Assembly: GCA_938028665.1 (NCBI GenBank)
Contig: CALIMB010000046.1
Location: 1-48,814, forward strand
Source: an uncultured Thermomicrobium sp.
GTDB taxonomy: Bacteria > Chloroflexota > Chloroflexia > Thermomicrobiales > Thermomicrobiaceae
Length of the DNA stretch: 48,814 nt
Direction: 5' to 3'
Shown here: piece by piece, positions 1-8,771 of the stretch
How positions within the stretch are numbered: the first letter of the stretch is position 1
How the letters are laid out: each line of letters begins with the position of its first letter
Translations under genes and position numbers: made by a program
The notes under the pieces: generated by a model
Database searches by the model: none
What the model was told of the DNA's origin: nothing
The model's input: the letters and a program-made list of their open reading frames with translations, nothing else

Positions 1-38
1 ACCAAAGATGCGATTCGTCTCTTGGGCTCTGGTTCGAG

Positions 39-308
39 CTAGGGCCCTGATGAGCTACCAGTGCCGCGTCGCCGATAGGCCTGTTCGAGAAGCTCGATGA
101 GATCTGCGTCAGTGAACAGGAGCGTTTCAGGTGCCAGCGAAAAACTCTCCTTGTCTCGGCCCGGTGCGGCCACATACCCTTTGACGAGAAAGCCCTCTGG
201 CGTCTCGATGACAGCGATACGCGTAAAACGATGCTGATCCAGATAATGCCCGAGAGCCCGGAGGGTATCCTCGTACCGTGTCCGATATCGTCCTGTGTGA
301 TCGCGCAT
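39..308 (-). CDS. hypothetical protein, 89 aa
   Basis: Small soluble protein of about 89 residues that I do not recognise. The ATG at 308 is preceded by an AGGAGGA ribosome binding site, which decides the start; the reading frame continues upstream to 395 but would overlap the preceding gene. The protein has a charged N-terminus (MRDHTGRYRTRYED), a central region that looks like beta strands, and an acidic helix (DADLIELLEQAYRR) before a Gly/Ser-rich tail. No signal peptide, membrane segment or cysteine is seen. It follows the ThDP-dependent enzyme gene by 25 bases on the same strand, so the two are probably co-transcribed and may act together, but that is inference from spacing only. Confidence 0.65.
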   Translation of the reverse strand: MRDHTGRYRTRYEDTLRALGHYLDQHRFTRIAVIETPEGFLVKGYVAAPGRDKESFSLAPETLLFTDADLIELLEQAYRRRGTGSSSGP

Positions 309-333
309 TGTAAACACGTCCTCCTGTGCGTGA

Positions 334-2010
334 TCAGCGAAGCCGATGGAACTCAACGAAACTCGGATGGTGTTCCTCGCTGTCAACGAGGACATCGATC
401 ACAGCTGGCTGGCCTGCGTCATTGGCTCGTCGCGCCCGTTCGAGGGTAGGAGCCAGCTCTTCAGGATCCTCAACGCGCTCAGCGTAGCAGCCGGCGGCTC
501 GTGCCACCAGAGCGAAATCGAAAGTGGCTCTAAATTCCGTGGCGATGACTCGGCCACCCAGCTGTGTGCGTTGAGTCCAGCGGGGCCAGCCAAGTGCGCG
601 ATCATCGAAGATGATCCAGGTGACGCGAAGGTGGTGTTCGACAGCTGTAGGCAGTTCATGCATTCCCATTTGGAATGCACCGTCACCGGTCGTGCACACG
701 ACGTACCAGTCTGGTTTTGCTAAGGCAGCACCGATGGCTCCACAAACGCCAAGCCCCATCGCAGTTTGTTCAGCGGGCGGCACGACAGCACCGCGGTCGC
801 GGACGCGATAGTACGGCCAATAGTAGGCCCAGAGATCCTGAGCTCCATTCTCCATCGCCAGGATGGTTCTCTGGTCAAAGATGCGATTGATGGTGGCAAC
901 GACACGTTTCCCACGAATCGGCTGCTGGTTGGACAGGGCGTCCGCCTCGGCGGCAGCTATGGCAGCTCGCTGCCGTTCGGTCAGTTCTCGTACACGAGCC
1001 TCATTGCGTGGGAGTCCTTCTCGTTCGAGTGCCTCAAGTAGTGCAACGAGCGCGAGTTTTGCGTCGGCCTGAATGGCGACGTCCGGTATCCAGTTCCGGC
1101 CGAGCTCCTCGGCCGCAATATCGATCTGAACAAAGTGCGCGCCGGGCGGAAAATAGGTCCACACACCAGATTGGAACTCTTCCATCCGAGATCCCACGGT
1201 GATGAGAAGATCTGATTCTTCCCAAACTGCTTTTGCGTACTCAGTCCGATAGAGGCCAACAAGCCCCGCGAAAAGCGGATGGTCTTCCGGGATGATGCCG
1301 CGACCTGCCGGTGTGACTTGAACCGGAATTCCCAGCCGTTCCACAAGAGCTTGCACTGCCTCGTAGGCTCCTGAGGAGATGGCACCGCCACCGCAGACCA
1401 GGAGCGGACGCTTTGCTGAGCGAAGTAAGCGGACTAGGGCGGCGATCCGTTGCGGATCTGGGGCGGGGCGCACGGCGCGATCTGCTGGAGTATAGGGTGG
1501 CATGGTTACTCGTTCGAGGGCGTGGTCGGCGGGAATCTCCAGATACACCGGGCCAGGTTGTCCAGTGGTGGCCAGGGTAAGTGCGCGCCGAAGATACCAG
1601 CCGATACGGTCGGGACGCTCGACTGTTGCAGCCCACTTTGTGATGGGCCGGAAGATGCCTACCTGATCTGCCTCTTGAAAAGCTCCCATACCATACGTTC
1701 GGGCTGGCGCTCGGACGCCGAGTGCTAGCACCGGGATGCAACCCGACCAGGCTTCGAGGATGCCGGGAACGAGATTCGCCACGCCCGGGCCGGGGCATCC
1801 AAAACAGCAACCAACTGTGCCAGCGACGCGTGCATATGCGTAAGCCATAAATGCACCGGCTGTCTCGTGGCGAGTCAATATGGGACGGACACCTTTTGAG
1901 TCGTAGAGCGCGTCGTACAACTGTTTTGGCGAACCGGGTAGACCGAAGACGTAGTGGATCCCTTCGCGTTCGAGGATGGTAACGACTTCTTCCCACGCTG
2001 TGCGTTTCAT
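334..2010 (-). CDS. ThDP-dependent enzyme, acetolactate synthase/benzoylformate decarboxylase superfamily
   Basis: 558-residue thiamine diphosphate enzyme with the standard three-domain order: PYR domain with the catalytic glutamate at E49 (RHETAG), central nucleotide-fold domain, and C-terminal PP domain. The metal/ThDP motif begins with GDG at 442-444 and after exactly 24 residues ends in Asp-Asp (469-470) where the family normally has Asn-Asn. Asp can still bind the metal, so activity is plausible. The start is the ATG at 2010 with GGAGG eight bases upstream; the frame extends to 2289 but overlaps the divergent gene. Superfamily members carboligate or decarboxylate 2-oxo acids; the sequence does not fix the substrate. 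No regulatory-subunit gene (ilvN) is next to it, which argues against the biosynthetic acetolactate synthase. It probably shares a transcript with the small gene downstream. Confidence 0.85.
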   Translation of the reverse strand: MKRTAWEEVVTILEREGIHYVFGLPGSPKQLYDALYDSKGVRPILTRHETAGAFMAYAYARVAGTVGCCFGCPGPGVANLVPGILEAWSGCIPVLALGVRAPARTYGMGAFQEADQVGIFRPITKWAATVERPDRIGWYLRRALTLATTGQPGPVYLEIPADHALERVTMPPYTPADRAVRPAPDPQRIAALVRLLRSAKRPLLVCGGGAISSGAYEAVQALVERLGIPVQVTPAGRGIIPEDHPLFAGLVGLYRTEYAKAVWEESDLLITVGSRMEEFQSGVWTYFPPGAHFVQIDIAAEELGRNWIPDVAIQADAKLALVALLEALEREGLPRNEARVRELTERQRAAIAAAEADALSNQQPIRGKRVVATINRIFDQRTILAMENGAQDLWAYYWPYYRVRDRGAVVPPAEQTAMGLGVCGAIGAALAKPDWYVVCTTGDGAFQMGMHELPTAVEHHLRVTWIIFDDRALGWPRWTQRTQLGGRVIATEFRATFDFALVARAAGCYAERVEDPEELAPTLERARRANDAGQPAVIDVLVDSEEHHPSFVEFHRLR

Positions 2011-2064
2011 TGCAATCCTCCAAGTGTCAGAATACTCGACATGATAATTTCGCGACAGATGACG

Positions 2065-2094
2065 TTGGTTGTGCAGCCCGAAGACGGCTAGAAT
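2065..2094 (+). promoter_or_regulatory. possible sigma-70 promoter for the J-domain-like gene
   Basis: TTGGTT (2065-2070) and TAGAAT (2089-2094) are separated by 18 bases in the 123-base gap between the divergent genes. Transcription would begin near 2101, which favours the downstream ATG at 2134 over the one at 2113. The -35 box is a weak match. Confidence 0.35.
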
Positions 2095-2133
2095 GGAACG
2101 GTTGTAACAGGATTGTGCAGTCGAGCGGATGCC

Positions 2134-2973
2134 ATGAAACAGCGTTTCGTGCCAGCCCCATTGTCGCTTCTCCAGCGTGTCACACTGGAGCTTGAGTATT
2201 TGGCGCGGGGTGAACGGCTGCGGGAATTGCGGCAACGTATCACGTTGCTTGAGTTCGCACAGCAGGAGCTCCGCGTGACAATTCAGCAACGTCTTGGTGC
2301 TTTACAGCGGGAAGTCGAGGATCTGCGTGCAGAAGTCCAGATTCTTGAAGCGCGACTGAGTCGCTTGCTTCGTGTCTCCAGACCTCTTTCTGATGAGGAA
2401 CTTGATTCCACGATAGCGGACACAAAGGGCTCTGCATGGCATGAGGAGTGGCGGCGGCAGTACGGTTCCCGGATGAACGGATGTAGGGAAGAGCTCCTGT
2501 GTTCCAATGGTCATGAGACTGAAGTGCTCCGACGGCTGTATCGGATACTGGCCCGGCTCTTACACCCGGATTTGGCGCGTGACGACCACGATCGCGCCCA
2601 ACGTGAGCATCTTATGCGCCTTGTCAATCAAGCCTGGGAACGCCGCGATACGGAACAATTACAGCGTTTGGTAGCTGTCTGGTCTGCTGCTGAGGAGTTG
2701 GCCCATTCGTCCGATCTGGACGATCTTCGTCGCTGTCTCGCGCAGCGGGAAGTGGAGGAGATCCAGCTGGCCCGTCGGCTCCGTGAATTGGAGCGTTCCG
2801 ATCTTGGCCAGCTCCTGAAACGGGGTTCCCAAAGTGTGGAACGATATCTTCAGCGCCAAGAGGAGCTTCTCCGACATGATATCGCGGTTTTGCGTTTGCG
2901 GCGACGCCGCTTGCTTCGCCTAATCGAGGAGCGAAGACGGGAATTGGCTCTCCGCGCGGGACTGCAGTACTGA
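2134..2973 (+). CDS. coiled-coil protein with J-domain-like segment
   Basis: 279-residue protein, rich in Arg, Glu and Leu. Residues about 15-85 and 185-275 are predicted coiled coils from their heptad-like Leu/Glu/Arg pattern. Between them residues about 133-175 resemble a J domain: a helix (RRLYRILARLL) leading into the diagnostic His-Pro-Asp at 144-146, then a loop and a second helix with LVNQAWE. This suggests a DnaK co-chaperone or a scaffold using a J-like fold, but no Gly/Phe region or zinc domain is present, so it is not a classical DnaJ. Neither candidate start (2113 or 2134) has a strong ribosome binding site; 2134 suits the putative promoter better. It is transcribed alone, divergently from the ThDP enzyme, and followed by a hairpin. 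Confidence 0.7.
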   Translation: MKQRFVPAPLSLLQRVTLELEYLARGERLRELRQRITLLEFAQQELRVTIQQRLGALQREVEDLRAEVQILEARLSRLLRVSRPLSDEELDSTIADTKGSAWHEEWRRQYGSRMNGCREELLCSNGHETEVLRRLYRILARLLHPDLARDDHDRAQREHLMRLVNQAWERRDTEQLQRLVAVWSAAEELAHSSDLDDLRRCLAQREVEEIQLARRLRELERSDLGQLLKRGSQSVERYLQRQEELLRHDIAVLRLRRRRLLRLIEERRRELALRAGLQY

Positions 2974-3005
2974 GTGCGTTTAAATCTGGACCGCCAACCT
3001 CCAGC

Positions 3006-3025
3006 ATCCGGTCTATCGACCGGAT
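3006..3025 (+). terminator. hairpin after the J-domain-like gene
   Basis: Perfect 8-bp stem (ATCCGGTC/GACCGGAT) with a TATC loop, 33 bases beyond the stop codon. No T-run follows, so it may be a weak terminator or an mRNA 3' end stabiliser. Confidence 0.45.
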
Positions 3026-4154
3026 CAGTATGAGGGAAATAGTGCCATGCTCTTCGCCTGAGCAGTAGCGCACGGTAAGCAGGTTTCTTGAAGGGACAGT
3101 GGCGCATGACAGTGTCAACTGGCTAAGATCGCTACTCGATTGTCGAATCTCTTTCAGAAGATCGGGGAGGGCTCTGCGGCTCTCCTACTTCGTCGCGATT
3201 CGTGGTTCCCAGAGACGCTCCCACGCCACGTCGCAAATGCCGAATCTTCTCCTGGTCGTCGAGGAGCACGTGGGGAGATGTGCGCAAGGCCTGGATACGA
3301 AGGCTGATAGTCTCGGTCACGGTAGTCGAAGAGGCGAGTACACCGAACCGAGAGCGTTTACAGCGTGTGACGTTTCCGTTGCACAGTAGATCATGATGCT
3401 GAATTGTGCTGTTCACCTTGAGGTATGCAAGAGTCGTGTCGCTACACCGCAACATGAGTCAATCTACGCAATTCTTTACATATGTGGGCGACTGAAATGT
3501 GCAACAGCATTGGAGGCCGGTGCTCGGCCCAGCCGAGCGGCCGCTTGAGCTCTTTGGACACAGGGCTGGAACCTCAGTAGGGCCGGTAATTGACACGGCT
3601 TGACTGGTTGCCGGTGTCCCTGGTGCAAGAGCTTGCGGTCGTGGCATGTTTTGCGGGCAGGGCGGTGCCTACCTTTGGTGCGAAATGGTAGAGCGGAAGC
3701 TGTTCCTGCGTTACAAAGGGTCTCAGCTTGCCACCAATAATTTCTGTCCGGTTTTGGTGGAACAGCTTGGAGGTTCGTTCGGTGCGTTTTCGTCGACGGA
3801 CGTGTCGGCAGCGGAGGTGGATTCGATCCTGCAAGGACAGTGTCTAATTGAACCCTTTCTGGAGCCATCAGTTCTCAAGGAAGCGGTGAAGGTCTTCTTA
3901 GGGGGTTGCGGCAGCCTCGGTGGGACACGAGGATTCGGGAGGTGGCTTACGCAAAGGAAGCGAGCCCAGTTCAGAGTGGTTCCCTGATCCATCTGAAAGC
4001 GATTGAAGTATCAGAGGTGGTGAGATCGGTTGTCGGAGAGCTTGGGTAATCACGGCACTGCAAAGGGAGACTAGACTCCTGAGGTCGAGAGGAGATGCAG
4101 TGTATTGTCACTGAGCGATGTGCCACACCTTTGTGGGGAGCCAGGCAGGTCTCT
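3026..4154. other. 1.1-kb stretch without a convincing gene
   Basis: All six frames are broken repeatedly, and the longest open frames (113 and 130 codons, on opposite strands over 3476-3987) have no ribosome binding site, no recognisable domain and poor composition. The + strand near 3614-3740 encodes a CPWC motif followed by basic residues in one frame and continues better in another frame, which might be an old decayed gene. I cannot name a family. No tRNA, long repeat or insertion sequence end is visible. Confidence 0.5.
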
Positions 4155-4445
4155 TCACAGATGAATGATTTCGGTCTGATAGTCAAGGAGATATCCCTCC
4201 GAGAGATGTTCTTCGATGTACTGCAAGACATGACGGAGCATCTCATCAGCGTGTTGTGCTGAGGTTGACACGCATGCAATTCCCAGTTCGGCGAACTGCC
4301 ACTGTGAGTGGCCATCAACTTCAGCGATGGAGACATTGAAGCGATGTTGGACCTGATGAAGGATAGATTTGATAACCTTCCTTTTCTCCTTCAGGGAATG
4401 GGCGCTCGGAATTTCGATACTAAGGCGAGAAATGCCGATAACCAT
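4155..4445 (-). CDS. DUF503 family protein (YlxP-like)
   Basis: 96-residue protein matching the DUF503/YlxP family in length and pattern: a first beta strand (IGISRLSIEIPSAHSLKEKR), the conserved LKEKR, a helix through about residue 35, then FNVSIAEVDGH and the WQFAELGIACVS strand. The family has a ferredoxin-like fold; YlxP is usually found in nusA-infB-rbfA operons and is suspected of a ribosome or RNA role, though its function is unproven. Here it sits 23 bases downstream of an FAD oxidoreductase gene instead, so the usual translation context is missing and co-transcription with that gene is likely. Confidence 0.85.
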   Translation of the reverse strand: MVIGISRLSIEIPSAHSLKEKRKVIKSILHQVQHRFNVSIAEVDGHSQWQFAELGIACVSTSAQHADEMLRHVLQYIEEHLSEGYLLDYQTEIIHL

Positions 4446-4468
4446 ACTCTGAACTCCAATAGGTCATT

Positions 4469-5614
4469 CTAGATGACGTTTCGCTCCTGGATGAGTTGCC
4501 CTTGCCGGAAGCGTGTTGGGCTGAAGGCACGAATGTCGACAGACGTCGCCGCGCCATCGAGCAAAAGTTCCGCCATGCAGCGACCAACTGCCGGCCCATG
4601 CATGAATCCGTGCCCACTGAAGCCTGCAGCGACTGCCAAACCATCGATTTCCTCGATGCGGCCAATGAGCGGATTGGCATCCGGGGTAACCTCATAGAAT
4701 CCTGCCCAACCACGGCGGATGCGAGCCTGCTCAAAAACAGGGGCCCGGCGGCAGAGTGTCTCAACAGTGCGCGCCATCCATTCAGGGTCCACGGTCTTGT
4801 TAAACCCCGGGGGCTCATCGGGATTTGCCATGCCGAACAGGAATCCCTCACCCTCCGGGTGGAAGTAGAGAGATGATTCGAACTCGATAGTCATGGGAAC
4901 CGTCTTGGGGACGAGTTTGAAAGGTTCGGTGACGAAGCACATGCGACGATACGGTACGACCGGAAGTTCCAGTCCAGCGAGTTTCCCGACTTCACCGGTG
5001 TACGGTCCCGCACAGATGATCGCTGTGCCGCAAGCGATCTCGCCCTCACTGGTGAGGACTCCCTGCAAGCGATCGCCGGCGATTCGGAACCCGGTGACCG
5101 GGCAATGTTCGCGGAATTCAACACCGAGTTTACGAGCCGCTGTGGCGAAACCCATTGTCGCGGTATAGGGGTCGCACCAGCCGTCACGTGGGCAAAACGT
5201 CCCCCCAAGGAGGTCATCTGTGCGGATGGCTGGTTGGATGTCGGCAATCTCTGCAGGCTCCAACCACCGCGCCGGTACTCCTAACGATGTCTGGAGGGTC
5301 AGTGAGGCGCGGAATGCAGCGACATCCTCATGCCGTGTCAAGAGAAAGAGATAGCCGTATTGATGGAGACCTATATCGACGCCAAAACGCTCTGTGAAAT
5401 GTTCCCAATACTCGAAGCTCAAGAGGGACAGACGAATATTCGTCTCGGTGGAAAACTGAAGGCGAATACCGCCCGCAGCATCAGCGGTAGCGCCGCGCGC
5501 AATCTCGTCACGTTGCAGTACAACAATACGCCCGGCTCGTCGTTCCGCGAGATGATAGGCGATGCTACAACCCATGATCCCGGCACCAATAATGACAAAA
5601 TCAGCTTGCTCCAC
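4469..5614 (-). CDS. FAD-dependent oxidoreductase, DAO family (sarcosine oxidase beta-like)
   Basis: 381-residue flavoprotein of the D-amino-acid/sarcosine oxidase family. The N-terminus carries the dinucleotide-binding GAGIMG motif (IIGAGIMGCSIAYHLAE), then the family's AGGIR region, and near the C-terminus GFSGHGFMHGP, typical of the FAD-binding end of DAO enzymes. These enzymes oxidise secondary or primary amines of small amino acids to imines, with oxygen or another acceptor. The start is the GTG at 5614 with GGAGGG seven bases upstream; the frame runs on to 6202 but that overlaps the divergent CBS gene. It precedes the DUF503 gene by 23 bases. The substrate cannot be read from sequence. 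Confidence 0.85.
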   Translation of the reverse strand: MEQADFVIIGAGIMGCSIAYHLAERRAGRIVVLQRDEIARGATADAAGGIRLQFSTETNIRLSLLSFEYWEHFTERFGVDIGLHQYGYLFLLTRHEDVAAFRASLTLQTSLGVPARWLEPAEIADIQPAIRTDDLLGGTFCPRDGWCDPYTATMGFATAARKLGVEFREHCPVTGFRIAGDRLQGVLTSEGEIACGTAIICAGPYTGEVGKLAGLELPVVPYRRMCFVTEPFKLVPKTVPMTIEFESSLYFHPEGEGFLFGMANPDEPPGFNKTVDPEWMARTVETLCRRAPVFEQARIRRGWAGFYEVTPDANPLIGRIEEIDGLAVAAGFSGHGFMHGPAVGRCMAELLLDGAATSVDIRAFSPTRFRQGQLIQERNVI

Positions 5615-5737
5615 TCGTGTCCCTCCACCTACTGGATCAGCCCATGGCGAAGTATAAACGACCCATCTCGTGTGATGCTTAGTCGAGTGGTACGATGCAG
5701 ATGCTGAAATGGGCATGGATGGGAAGTGAGGTTCCCA

Positions 5738-6223
5738 ATGAGTGATGCCATCGACACAGTGTATGCTCGAGAGATCATGACGTCCAATGTCATCACCGTC
5801 CGTCCGGACACGACCCTTGACGAAATCGCCCAGACGTTTGTCGCTCATCGTATCACAGGAGTTCCTGTGGTCGATGAGGAGGGGCGCGTCCTGGGCATTG
5901 TGTCCGAGTTCGATTTGATTGCGAAGCGTGGTCGTACTGCAGCTGATGTGATGACAAGGGAGGTCATTGCCGTCACGGAGGATACACCGGCGGAAAAGGT
6001 CGCTGACCTCATCGTGCAGCAACGAGTTCGACGCGTTCCTGTCTTGCGCGAGGGTCGGCTTGTGGGCATTATCACGCGGGCGGATCTGGTACGGCTGTTT
6101 GCGATGACCCGTTGGAGCTGTCTCCATTGCGGCTACTTTGAGCGTGGGCTTTCTCGGCCTGCAATCTGTAGTGCCTGTGGGTATCGCGCATTTACACTGC
6201 AACGAGAGCCGCCTGGGATGTAA
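5738..6223 (+). CDS. two-CBS-domain protein with C-terminal zinc ribbon
   Basis: 161-residue protein with a tandem CBS pair (residues about 8-60 and 68-122), each showing the family's TGVPVVDEEGRVLGIVSEFD-like or VRRVPVLREGRLVGIITRAD-like core. CBS pairs bind adenosine nucleotides and act as energy or ligand sensors. Residues about 130-153 form a CxxC-x15-CxxC zinc ribbon (CLHC, CSAC), an unusual addition suggesting a nucleic-acid or protein contact. The ATG at 5738, six bases after GAGG, is preferred to the GTG at 5726. The lhgO-like gene starts 10 bases after its stop, so they are co-transcribed. Confidence 0.85.
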   Translation: MSDAIDTVYAREIMTSNVITVRPDTTLDEIAQTFVAHRITGVPVVDEEGRVLGIVSEFDLIAKRGRTAADVMTREVIAVTEDTPAEKVADLIVQQRVRRVPVLREGRLVGIITRADLVRLFAMTRWSCLHCGYFERGLSRPAICSACGYRAFTLQREPPGM

Positions 6224-6232
6224 GGAACGAAC

Positions 6233-7435
6233 GTGATGTTCGATGTTGTGATCATTGGCGCCGGCCTTGTTGGTCTAGCGACGGCGCGCGAGGTTCTGCT
6301 CCGTCATCCCCGGCTGAAGGTCGCGGTCTTCGAGAAAGAGTCGCGGGTTGCGGCGCATCAGTCGGGTCACAACAGCGGAGTCATCCATTCTGGGCTGTAT
6401 TATCGGCCTGGGTCGCTAAAAGCACGGGCCTGCGTCACTGGAGCTGCCAAGCTGAAAATATTCTGTGAGGAGCACGATATTCCCTATCGTATGGTGGGAA
6501 AACTTGTAGTTGCCACAACACCTGACGAGGTGCCACGTCTACTCGAACTTTATCGGCGAGGGCAAGCCAACGGTGTCGAGGGGTTGCAACTGCTGACTGC
6601 TGAAGAGATTCGGGAACGAGAACCCGCGGTGACTGGTATACGCGCCATCTGGTCGCCCCAGACCGGTATCGTCAATTTTGTCCGTGTGGCGGAGGCGTTG
6701 GCCGACGATGTGAGGAGTGCGGGTGGGGAACTCTTTTTTCGCCACACTGTGCTGAGCTTCCACCCACGCAATGGGTTAATGGGTCTGGAAACGACTGGTG
6801 GGCATTATGAGGCGCGCTGGGTGATCGTATGTGCCGGTCTTTACAGCGACCGATTGGCACGTGCAAGCGGAGGGGGTCCTGATCCGGCCATTGTGCCGTT
6901 CCGTGGGGACTATTACCTGCTCCGACCAGAGCGGTCATGTCTTGTACGGACGAATGTGTATCCAGTACCCGATCCACGCTTTCCGTTCCTTGGGGTGCAC
7001 TTCACTCCACGCCTAGATGGATCCGTACTCCTCGGACCGAATGCCGTTCTGGCATTCGCCCGCGAGGGCTATCATCGAACAGCTGTTTGTTGGCGGGACG
7101 TGACAGAGACGCTTTCCTATCCTGGTTTTCGGGCGCTGGCACGCAAATACTGGCGAGTAGGACTCTCCGAGTTCTGGCGAGATGTCAGTAAGCGCGCGTT
7201 CTTACGTGAACTTCGCCGTTTTGTACCGGAACTGGAGGAAGACGATCTACTCCCGGGGCCGTCTGGTGTCCGTGCTCAAGCCCTGTCCCGCGATGGACAG
7301 TTGATCGATGACTTTGTCATTGAGCGACAGCGAGGAATCGTGCACATACGCAATGCGCCCTCGCCAGCAGCCACTTCCTGTCTGGAAATTGCTCGGCTGA
7401 TCGTTAACGATCTTGAGGCAGACCTCTCCTCATAA
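6233..7435 (+). CDS. lhgO: L-2-hydroxyglutarate dehydrogenase/oxidase family flavoprotein
   Basis: 400-residue FAD enzyme of the LhgO/YgaF branch of the DAO superfamily. It shows the N-terminal GAGLVG nucleotide-binding motif, the hallmark HNSGVIHSGLYY segment near residue 48, and a C-terminal SPAATSCLEIA stretch. LhgO enzymes oxidise L-2-hydroxyglutarate to 2-oxoglutarate and pass electrons to the membrane quinone pool. Length (about 400) is normal. Both GTG 6233 and ATG 6236 lie at acceptable distances from AAGGA at 6222. It follows the CBS/zinc-ribbon gene closely, so it may be regulated with it. Its 3' end faces the MFS gene with only seven bases between stops. Confidence 0.85.
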   Translation: MMFDVVIIGAGLVGLATAREVLLRHPRLKVAVFEKESRVAAHQSGHNSGVIHSGLYYRPGSLKARACVTGAAKLKIFCEEHDIPYRMVGKLVVATTPDEVPRLLELYRRGQANGVEGLQLLTAEEIREREPAVTGIRAIWSPQTGIVNFVRVAEALADDVRSAGGELFFRHTVLSFHPRNGLMGLETTGGHYEARWVIVCAGLYSDRLARASGGGPDPAIVPFRGDYYLLRPERSCLVRTNVYPVPDPRFPFLGVHFTPRLDGSVLLGPNAVLAFAREGYHRTAVCWRDVTETLSYPGFRALARKYWRVGLSEFWRDVSKRAFLRELRRFVPELEEDDLLPGPSGVRAQALSRDGQLIDDFVIERQRGIVHIRNAPSPAATSCLEIARLIVNDLEADLSS

Positions 7436-7442
7436 GCAGGAG

Positions 7443-8735
7443 TTAGGGGTGCTGCTCCCTCACGGCAGCAATCGATCCTGCACGGGCGTGCGCAGCTGGA
7501 TGATGACGAAATTGTTGTACGAAAAAGGCGATGGCTGCGGTGCAAAAGAGCGCATAGAGCACAAAAACCGGGACGTAGCCGAAGGTGACGATGAGATGTC
7601 CGCCGAGGAAGCTCGCTGCGGAGAACCCAATGTTCCAGGCAGCACTACGAAGGCTAAAAGCATTGGCTCGAGCTCTTGAAGGAAGCGTTTCGGCTACAAG
7701 CATCGAGTCGATAGGCCAAGCCATTGAGATCGAAATCATGCGGACAACATGGGCAGCGATGGCAAGTGGGATGGCTTGAAACAGGATGAGTGCGGTAAAG
7801 ACCGGGACTGGCGCCAATCGGATGAGTGTGACCGCGCGGAGGGGGCCACAGATGCGTGCAAGAGTGGGGCCAACAAGTCCGAAGATTGCTCCGACGAGAC
7901 TTGCTACCGCATAGATGACGCCGATTGTACGAGCGGAAAGACCAAGAGTGGCAAGGTATACGTTGTAGAACGGAACCACTGCTCCGTTGCCGATGCTCAA
8001 GAGGCCGCCCGCAAGAACAAACGCGATGAGATAACGCCGAAAGTTGGTCCTGGTCTCAGCGTTGAGGTCGTGTCTTTGCAGGGCACCTGGTGTCTGGTGT
8101 GGACCATCACGGGCTTCTCGCATGAGGAGAAGCGGCACAACCGCCACGGCACAAACACCGATGCCTGCAAGCAAAGCTCCGCGATAGGTCAGCACACCGG
8201 GAACGGGAAGGCCGGTGACTGTTCCGAGTGCGGAGGGAAGCCATCCAGCCAAGAGACTGCCGATGGTCGAAGAAACGGAGGTAAGAGATAGGGCCACAGC
8301 GGCAACCGTGGCACGGTGAACAGCTGGAGCATGGTCAATGACAAACGGCATGAGGGGTACGAACAGGAAAGTCGTCGCCATACCTTGGAGGATTGCGCAC
8401 ATCAGAACTACGGCAGGCTGAGTAGCCAGTGCGAGGATGGTTGAGGCAGCCAGATAGGCACCAGTCCCGTATGTCAAACACCACCACGAACCGCGTTGGT
8501 GCAGTAGCCGGCCTAGGCCGAGGGCAGAGAGCGCCAGCGCTCCTGTCGACGCTGCGTTGACCAGGCCAATGAAGTCCTCGCGATATCCCAGTTGGATGAG
8601 GTAGAGATTGTACAGTAGGGTAAAAGCACCGATCGCAACGTTTGAAAAGAGTGCGTACAGAAAAAAGAGGCGGATGTCGCGGGGTAGAGCCAGGAGTGAT
8701 CTCGCATACCGGATGAGGCCTTGGAAAAGCAGCAC
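7443..8735 (-). CDS. MFS transporter, 12 TM
   Basis: 430-residue major facilitator protein with twelve hydrophobic segments in two sets of six and a basic central loop around residues 205-230 (REARDGPHQ to ETRTNFRRY). The first segment follows a cytoplasmic RDIRLFFLYALFSN stretch and the loop between helices 2 and 3 is short, as in drug/sugar exporter-type MFS proteins. The substrate cannot be told. The GTG at 8735 lies 11 bases after GGGAGG; the frame stays open to 9299 but that part is antisense to the trehalose-phosphatase gene and is discarded. It is divergent from otsB with only 36 bases between starts, so their promoters must overlap each other or the coding starts. Confidence 0.8.
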   Translation of the reverse strand: MLLFQGLIRYARSLLALPRDIRLFFLYALFSNVAIGAFTLLYNLYLIQLGYREDFIGLVNAASTGALALSALGLGRLLHQRGSWWCLTYGTGAYLAASTILALATQPAVVLMCAILQGMATTFLFVPLMPFVIDHAPAVHRATVAAVALSLTSVSSTIGSLLAGWLPSALGTVTGLPVPGVLTYRGALLAGIGVCAVAVVPLLLMREARDGPHQTPGALQRHDLNAETRTNFRRYLIAFVLAGGLLSIGNGAVVPFYNVYLATLGLSARTIGVIYAVASLVGAIFGLVGPTLARICGPLRAVTLIRLAPVPVFTALILFQAIPLAIAAHVVRMISISMAWPIDSMLVAETLPSRARANAFSLRSAAWNIGFSAASFLGGHLIVTFGYVPVFVLYALFCTAAIAFFVQQFRHHPAAHARAGSIAAVREQHP

Positions 8736-8771
8736 TGCTAAGCGTCCCTCCCATGCCGAGGGGAGTATACG

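Noticed and set aside
2011-2289. 5' extension of the ThDP enzyme frame
   Set aside because: Overlaps the divergent J-domain-like gene and is not conserved in type; ATG 2010 has a good ribosome binding site.
3646-3987. 113-codon frame on the + strand
   Set aside because: No ribosome binding site, no known domain and an equally long frame on the other strand.
5615-6202. 5' extension of the FAD oxidoreductase frame
   Set aside because: Antisense to the CBS gene; the FAD motif starts right after GTG 8-codon distance from 5614, which has its own GGAGGG site.
7749-8291. 180-codon frame on the + strand inside the MFS gene
   Set aside because: Shadow frame rich in Lys, Gly, Cys and Ser, antisense to clear transmembrane coding.
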